NCBI GenBank assembly: GCA_015680685.1
Contig: MNCI01010871.1
Span: 648,382 to 712,381 of the forward strand
Source: Gnetum montanum
Taxonomy: Eukaryota; Streptophyta; Gnetopsida; Gnetales; Gnetaceae
Direction: 5' to 3'
DNA: 64,000 nt
Shown one piece after another: positions 57,894 through 64,000 of this stretch. The stretch's first letter is position 1. Every line of letters starts with the position of its first letter. The notes beneath the pieces were generated by a model. That model ran no database searches and was not told the origin of the DNA. It was given only the letters and a program-made list of their open reading frames with translations. Made by a program: the position numbers and the translations under genes.

Positions 57894-60800
57894 ATGCCTT
57901 CTTCTCTTAAGAGCAACTCACCACCTACGGACCACACACGAGATAGTCGACAAGATAAAACACATAACCAAAATCAGCCAAGTCTTAAACAATATAAGAT
58001 GACATATACTCATCCCGATGAGTATATTCCTAATTTTACTTTTATTCTCCATTAGGATGAACAGTTGCGGTGGAGAGACTTGCAAGGTAAGATTTTGTTA
58101 CCCCCAGATCGATCAATCTCTCACATGCTTTTCCGTGCCTTGGCACAGATAGGCATGACCGAGCTATATGCTAAATACGTTGCGGAGGACTTTGACATGA
58201 GGGATTATTATCCCATAGATGCCCAACGTATGAGAGACTTAAGGTAGGAGAGCTAACATACACTGCTGAAGGGCAAGGTCCAACACGTCCTTAGCGAAAT
58301 AGGAGATGAAGAACCCCTTATCATGAGTTCTTTAGCAAAAGATGTTCCCCATTGTAACGATGGTGAGGAGGTTGAGTATCAGAACCTACGATCAATGATA
58401 CATATCCATGGTTCTGATGCCCATGAACACCAACTATTCATAGAGGGAACAACCACTTACGCTAATGACAAGCACTTAGATCGTCACCACGATTGAGGCC
58501 GTAGCAGCCGAAGAGAAGGCAAGAAACATCGTCATGGTGATGGTTTCCCTTCTTCTTCTCCTTCATCCCATCACTCATCCTCTCCTTCCAAATTTGGGCA
58601 CAACCACCATGAACATAAAGGTGAGGATAAAAGTAAGAAAGAAGAAAGACCTTGACGGGAAAGTTGAGAGAGAGAATAAGGGCAAGGATGTAGGGAGAGT
58701 AGGGAACAATGCAGACATCATAGGCATCATGAAAGAGACGATCATGATGAGCCCCTGCTTGTAACCTGAAGTATTCTTGACATAACGGAGGCAGTTAGGA
58801 TTCCCACAAGGCATTTAAAGGATATCCGAATCAAATGATTAGACATGAATAACATCCCATGATTTGAAGGGGGATATAGTGCTGATCCGCAAAATCATTT
58901 ACAGGCATTCCACGATGCCTGTGCCTTGCAGAATATAGAAAATGAGTGGCAAAAACTTAAGTTGTTCCCAAGGACACTCACCAAAGAAGTAGAGAGCTAG
59001 TATTGGTCCTTAGAACCAGAAACCATTAGGAGGTGGAGTACAATGCTAGAACTATTCAACGAAAAGTATCAAACATACTCCAGAGTGTCCAATTTGCGTA
59101 AGTAGATCCAAGGCTAGAAGCAAGGTACACATGAACCCTTGGATGCTGCCATGGCCTAATACTACATATTGTTACATCGTTGCTTGGGCCATGGGTATGC
59201 TTAGTGGGATCAACTTTGCCACATTGTGGATGGGCTAAGGCATGAAACTAGAAGAACCCTTGGAACTTATGCCCAATGGAGCCTCTCACAACTTAGAGCC
59301 CATGAAGTACGTAGCTTGTTGGAGTAAGCAGTGAAAGAAGAGGGTGAGCTACGCAAAATGGAAAGTGCAAAAGAGTATAACCATGATCCCTCCCTTTGAT
59401 AGAAGGGAGTGAAATTTTGTGATGAAGAGGATGAGTCACCACTCGAAGAGTTGATGAATAGAAAGACCTTGCCACTTCAAAAACTCACAACCGAAATAGA
59501 GACTAAGGTAGATGACGTATGGAGTTCCTTAGACTCTAAAATTTAAATTTTCTTAAAAATTGTAGAAGAGTCTAAGGTTGAACAAAGTAGTAAAAAAGGT
59601 AAGAAAAAGTGAAGAGATTTAGGCCCTACACATAACAAGGGTAAGGAAAACATCACTAACTCCGATGTGGCTGAGGATTCTGACACAAATGATGACGATG
59701 GATGTGAGATGTGTCAATATGATCATCCTAAGGGATGTTGCCCCATCATCTCACATCTACAGGAGTCTGGGGTGTATGCACTTAATCCAAGACTCAACCA
59801 ACAGAAAACACCCAAAAGGTTACCTTATCCACAAGGTAACCTAAGGTAGTTCCACCAATCACTAATGTATTATCCAAGTGGAACTCCACCACAGCCCATT
59901 GGACAACATCAACGGTGGCAATACCCACAGTCATGGGGGATGCCATTGCCGAAACATCAGTACCCTTACTGGAAGCCTAACCCTTATGGATATTATGTGT
60001 AGCAGCCGATTTCTCCAAATGACTCTATGAGTCACAAAACCCCCAACCGTCACTATCAAGTTTAGGAGTACTTTAGAAGGACTCCCTCTTCTCCGGGAGA
60101 CACTCCATACCCACACCATCCTCCTAATCCATCTGCACCTCTTCCACCACAAGTAGTTCCCATAACACCTCTTGCTGCAACAATGCAAGGGGAACTTCCT
60201 CCTCAACCACAGCAATGTCACACTACGAGAGCTGTAAATATCCAACTTGCTGCTGGTTTTGACACCTATAAAAAGAGAAGATCTTACTTTAGAACCAAAA
60301 GCCCAGGAAAACTCTCGCAACAATAAGTGGTTGAGGCCATGTACACTCCTCCACTATCTAACACTTCGGAGAACCCTTCAGTCTAACAGAGTGTAACGCA
60401 TATGGTTATGTTAACGCATACTGTAACTAACTGAATCAAGGTGGGCCACCTTCCCAGGAAACTAATTGACCCTGGGAGTCCCTTAATCTATTTACGGATC
60501 GCTAGAAATGAACCACATGGGGCTCTTCTTGACTCAGGTTCCGCAGTCAACTTGATATCACAAGAGATGTATCACACCTGGAACTTGCCCCAACTGAAGA
60601 AGAGCAACATTCAACTAGAGCTGGCAGACCAATCCATTACCATTCCCTTGGGATTGGTTGAGGACATCATCACCACTGTGTGTGGTTGGTCTTACCCAGC
60701 TGATTTCCTGGTGATTGAAGTTAACAACAACGAAGGGGACTTCCCAATTATAATGGGAAGGGCATGGCTAAGTACAGTAGACACATGCCTTAGGATCCGC

Positions 60801-61226
60801 GATCTTTCCTTGGAAATCTCTAAGATAAACATTTGTGGAAAGATTGAGAAGAGGAAAGTTCAGTGCATCACATACAGTGATTCATCGGGTGATGACATGG
60901 AGGAAATGCCTCCATGTAACAGGTGTGCCCAAGAAACTTTGAACCAAAGATGCCTGTATGTAGCAACCACACAAGAAGTAGTAGACACCCTGTGGTTGAT
61001 AGCTACTAGAAGGAGCAAAAAAATATGCATGGAACAAACTGAGGAAACCCATGCCAACAACGAAGGCAAAGACACCTTGGAATATGAGCATCACCAACTT
61101 CCACCCCTTAATCTAAGATCATCATTTGGGAGAAGTTGGACACTTTTAAGAAACTCAAACATGTGCTCATTATTTTGGATCTCTCCCTTTCCACTCAGTC
61201 ATGGGGGAGATGGCCACCTATGCTAA
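57894..61226 (+). pseudogene. gag-protease of element F, one frame of 1110 codons with in-frame stops
   Basis: From ATG 57894 (MPSSLKSNSPPTDHTRDSR) to the stop at 61226 the frame never shifts, so this copy shows that gag and protease are one polyprotein. Order: basic N-terminal half; Gag core 58890-59330 (FHDACALQNIENEWQKLKLF, LELFNEKYQTYSRVSNL, LLHRCLGHGY); Cys/His motif CEMCQYDHPKGCC at 59704-59742; Pro/Gln tail; protease from about 60440 with LLDSGSAVNLIS (catalytic Asp codon 60531-60533), SITIPLGLVEDIITTVCG, IIMGRAWLSTVDTCL; Cys-rich tail CNRCAQETLNQRCLYVATTQ; then about 80 more codons (LPPLNLR). About 26 in-frame stops, all before 60441; the last 261 codons are open. No RT follows. Confidence 0.9.
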
Positions 61227-61380
61227 TCATATGGGGCCCTCAGTTCTTTTTCAATTTTTGTTTTACAACATTTTTGTTTTACACATTTTTTTTTCACAAA
61301 TTTTTTTAACTTTTCTAATTTTTGTTTTACAAATTTCTTTAACTTTTCTAATTTTTGTTTTACAAATTTTTTTAACTTTT
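61227..61380 (+). other. Element F spacer start with T-rich tandem repeat
   Basis: An AGTCATGGGGG motif (61197-61207) overlaps the gag-protease end. From about 61300 a 33-34-base unit (TTTTTGTTTTACAAATTTCT then TTAACTTTTCTAA) repeats into the gap at 61381. Confidence 0.75.
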
Positions 61381-61776
61381 NNNNNNNNNNNNNNNNNNNN
61401 NNNNNNNNNNNNNNNNNNNNNNNNNNNNNNNNNNNNNNNNNNNNNNNNNNNNNNNNNNNNNNNNNNNNNNNNNNNNNNNNNNNNNNNNNNNNNNNNNNNN
61501 NNNNNNNNNNNNNNNNNNNNNNNNNNNNNNNNNNNNNNNNNNNNNNNNNNNNNNNNNNNNNNNNNNNNNNNNNNNNNNNNNNNNNNNNNNNNNNNNNNNN
61601 NNNNNNNNNNNNNNNNNNNNNNNNNNNNNNNNNNNNNNNNNNNNNNNNNNNNNNNNNNNNNNNNNNNNNNNNNNNNNNNNNNNNNNNNNNNNNNNNNNNN
61701 NNNNNNNNNNNNNNNNNNNNNNNNNNNNNNNNNNNNNNNNNNNNNNNNNNNNNNNNNNNNNNNNNNNNNNNNNNNN
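61381..61776. other. Assembly gap (396 N)
   Basis: It starts inside the tandem repeat, which is the likely reason the assembly broke. Open frames spanning it are meaningless. Confidence 0.98.
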
Positions 61777-63018
61777 ATTGGCTACAAGCACTAGTTATGG
61801 AACCAAAAGTGTTCCCTCTAACTAAGGCCCTTCTCGCTTCCCATTCTCTCCTTTGTTTTGTTGGAATGGTGGTGGCTCTTGGAGGATGTATTCTTGTTAT
61901 CCAAGTGGATGGTTTAACTGAATGCATTGATGCGAAGTTATTGGATGTGGTTGGTTTGAGACCGGAGTTGTAATGAGATTTACCAAGTCACATTAATCAT
62001 CAAACACACAAGGGGCTGTATACCACCTTGTTCTTGGGATTCCATTCCATTTTCTTCTCTCCATACTCCTCTCCATTATTCACCTCATTGCCAATCGTAT
62101 CATTAGTGTATATATTTTGGTTGATGCATTGTTTTCTTTTTGGTAAATTCTTGTGGTTAAGACTTTAACTCTTGTTCCAAATGACATTTCCGGAACCTAC
62201 GGACTCTTTGAATGTGGATTTGTCAGGGCATTAAAGGCATAAGCCTACTCTGGGGAGGACCCACTAACATTCCTATTTGGAACCTTAGTTAAATTCTTTC
62301 CCTTAACATTTTGCAATTAATTTTCTTTTTGTTCATTTCCATCTTGACATCCACTTCATTGATGCCATAGTTGTCCCTTTTTATCTATCTTTCTTACTCC
62401 TTTTCCATATTCATTCTAATGCTACCAGAGGTTCACGATTAGTCATGGGGATATGAGGCCTGATTTTTTTGATTTTCTCCTAGCCTTGAAATTTTTTATT
62501 TTCTTCCTAACCCCTACACCTTCGGTAGTCATCATTAATATATTCCCAGATCCATATTAGCCATACCACAACCTAGCCAATGGACCTACACCGAAGCAAG
62601 GTATTAATTACATGATGATTCATTTACCCTTGCTAATATATGATTGTGTTGTGTGTGTAGATGGTGGACATACAAACGGATTGGATCTGGAGAAAACACT
62701 TGGAATGGAGCAGCATTGAAGCAGCTATGCAAGGAGCAAGATCGATGGCGTGCTTATGGATGGACAATGAAGGTGCAATCTTGGTGTTGGCAGTAGCAAC
62801 ACTTCTTTCTCTCTCTCTTTCTCAGCTACCAACAAAGGCATGATGTCATTGTAATAAGGTGTTCACCCTTGTTGTCATGAACACCAGTTTTCTCAAGTCT
62901 TGTAATAATGATCCATTTACATGTCATCCCATTAGTTCCATTCCCCTCAATAATTCCATACCTACCTGATATTATTGTAAGGAACTCGAGGATGAGTTTT
63001 CATTCAGTCATGGGGATA
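61777..63018 (+). other. Element F spacer, 3' part, with ORF2 vestige
   Basis: A TGGGGAGGACCCAC box lies at 62251-62264 and AGTCATGGGG at 62441-62450. A good splice acceptor TGTGTGTAG is directly followed by ATG 62661 and a 60-codon open frame (MVDIQTDWIWRKHLEWSSIE) to 62843, the only intact relic of ORF2 position in the B/E/F family. The final purine tract AGTCATGGGG lies at 63006-63015. Confidence 0.7.
62661..62843 (+). CDS. Possible 60-codon mini-ORF2 of element F
   Basis: It opens directly at a splice-acceptor-like TGTGTGTAG, as ORF2 does in A, C and H. Sequence begins MVDIQTDWIWRKHLEWSSIE and ends LSLSLSQLPTKA. In B the same site stops after six codons and in E the acceptor is lost, so conservation as a protein is weak. 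No similarity to the basic N-terminus of A ORF2 beyond position. It may be only a leftover of a larger ORF. Confidence 0.3.
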   Translation: MVDIQTDWIWRKHLEWSSIEAAMQGARSMACLWMDNEGAILVLAVATLLSLSLSQLPTKA

Positions 63019-64000
63019 TGATGAGACGCGATATCGCATGCACCGCAATATCGCGTACACGATATTACGGCCGTTGCGATATCGTGTCATCCCCTGCGAT
63101 ATCGCGTACGTGATATTGCGGTCCGCTATCAAATCTATAAATAAGGGGTGGCACTCCCCTCATTTCTCATCCTAGGCTTAAAGTAGGGAAGCTCTAGCAG
63201 TTTGATCACTCTAGAGATAGAATATTTTCCATGTGCCCGTAGTAGGAGTCCCCAAGTGAACGGATCTTTATTCGAGTAGCTTTGTACCTGAACGCAAGTT
63301 GTGTACGGAAATAAAGACGAGCTTTGTGGATAAACCTTGCAGTGCATGGAATAGGATTTATTACATGTTATTTCTTACATGTTATTTATTACATGCATTA
63401 GCGCGGCATGAGTACGACTTGATTACGAGCATTGACGAATGTGTATGGCTAATCAAGGAATTGGCTACTCATTGCGATTGGTCTCTCTCACCCTCAACTC
63501 CTAGAATGCAGAATGAGTACGACTTGATTACGAGCATCTACGGGTGTGTACGGCTAGTCAAGGAATCGAATGCTCATTACATTTAGGCTAGTTAAGTGCC
63601 TCAATATGACCACTTTGAGCACATGCATTACGTGTGGTGATCCCAGTAATGATTAACTTTTGGTAGCCACAGTTGCATAGTTCAAGGTGTGTACGGTAAG
63701 TGGGAATGGATGCTGATGCTTGTTAATTTAGACTTAGTCCTTAGTTAGAGTTAGTTAGCTCTCTCAACCCTTCACCTTGATATCATAGGAGAAAAACCAT
63801 AAAAGACCATAAAAATCATATACCTCGGACTTACTTAACCATACATTGTGACAAGAACAAGTAAGTCTAGGAAGACAACGAATGATTAACCCCAAGTGTT
63901 CCATGGGGCGTTTAGGCATTTAGTCTGTGGAGTTCGACCGGATCGCACGTGCTTCACTCATTTCGTATGGTTGAGTGTAGGGGTACCTCGTCACTCATCA
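63019..64000 (+). repeat. 3' LTR of element F (982 bp)
   Basis: Three GATATC units plus several GATATT/AATATC variants at 63028-63120, TATAAATA at 63136-63143, AATAAAG near 63311, the duplicated TACGACTTGATTACGAGCAT block and the CATCA end exactly at the window edge. Confidence 0.92.

Larger units (their letters stand above)
56786..64000 (+). mobile_element. Element F: complete non-autonomous gag-protease LTR element
   Basis: TGATGAGATG (56786) to CATCA, which falls on the last base of the window (64000); 7.2 kb. The 5' flank is CATAG and the matching 3' TSD lies outside. Same plan as E: LTR, primer site, gag-protease in one frame (57894-61226), spacer with a gap, ORF2 vestige, purine tract, LTR. 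It sits in the integrase of element G. Confidence 0.9.

Noticed and set aside
59931-60323. 130-codon minus-strand open frame over the F gag tail
   Set aside because: Shadow of the Pro/Gln-rich gag tail; equivalent frames in B and E are broken.
61201-61927. Long open frames on both strands across the 396-N gap
   Set aside because: Open only because N cannot encode a stop; real sequence on either side is T-rich repeat or LTR spacer.

Overview
This window looks like intergenic DNA from a large, repeat-rich seed-plant genome. I see no cellular gene, rRNA, tRNA or CRISPR array. The base composition is A+T-rich, almost every reading frame is broken, and almost all sequence that can be assigned belongs to LTR retrotransposons nested inside one another. 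Runs of N (14543-14746, 61381-61776) and lone Ns (10174, 10218, 46098) mark assembly joins. The species cannot be named from the sequence.

Layout. (1) 1-5803: element A (+), the 3' part of an Athila-like Ty3/gypsy element with a downstream ORF2 and its 3' LTR, inserted in element H. (2) 5804-20451: element H (-), a decayed pol-bearing Athila-like element (gag, protease, RT/RNase H, integrase, start of ORF2), split by element B (9616-16956, +). (3) 20452-23721, 29547-30021 and 37931-45829 become one stretch once C (23722-29546, +) and D (30022-37930, -, chromovirus-like) are removed. Its right part is element X (+), which has gag and protease, no RT, and a spliced multi-exon coding region on the opposite strand. 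(4) 45830-52841: element E (+), with a perfect TSD, inserted at the right end of that stretch. (5) 52860-56785: element G (-), the 3' LTR, spacer and integrase of another pol-bearing element, cut by element F (56786-64000, +).

B, E and F form one family: LTR, tRNA-Asp-type primer-binding site, gag fused to an aspartic protease, then about 2 kb of non-coding spacer and a 3' LTR, with no RT or integrase. H and G, with related protease or integrase and shared spacer motifs, resemble the autonomous partners that could have supplied pol in trans. A, B, C, E, F and G share a non-coding box, and an AGTCATGGGGG motif recurs at fixed points in the + strand elements. The U3 of A, B, C, E and F LTRs carries an array of palindromic GATATC units just upstream of a TATAAATA box. 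A similar GATATC-plus-TATA module sits about 0.5 kb upstream of ORF2 in both A and H, suggesting an internal promoter.

Decay is dominated by C-to-T and G-to-A changes (CAG to TAG stops, transitions in the primer-binding sites, Asp to Asn in integrase), as expected for long-methylated plant repeats. The best candidates for something undescribed are the antisense spliced gene inside X, the gag-protease-only family with its conserved Cys/His motifs, and the duplicated GATATC promoter module.
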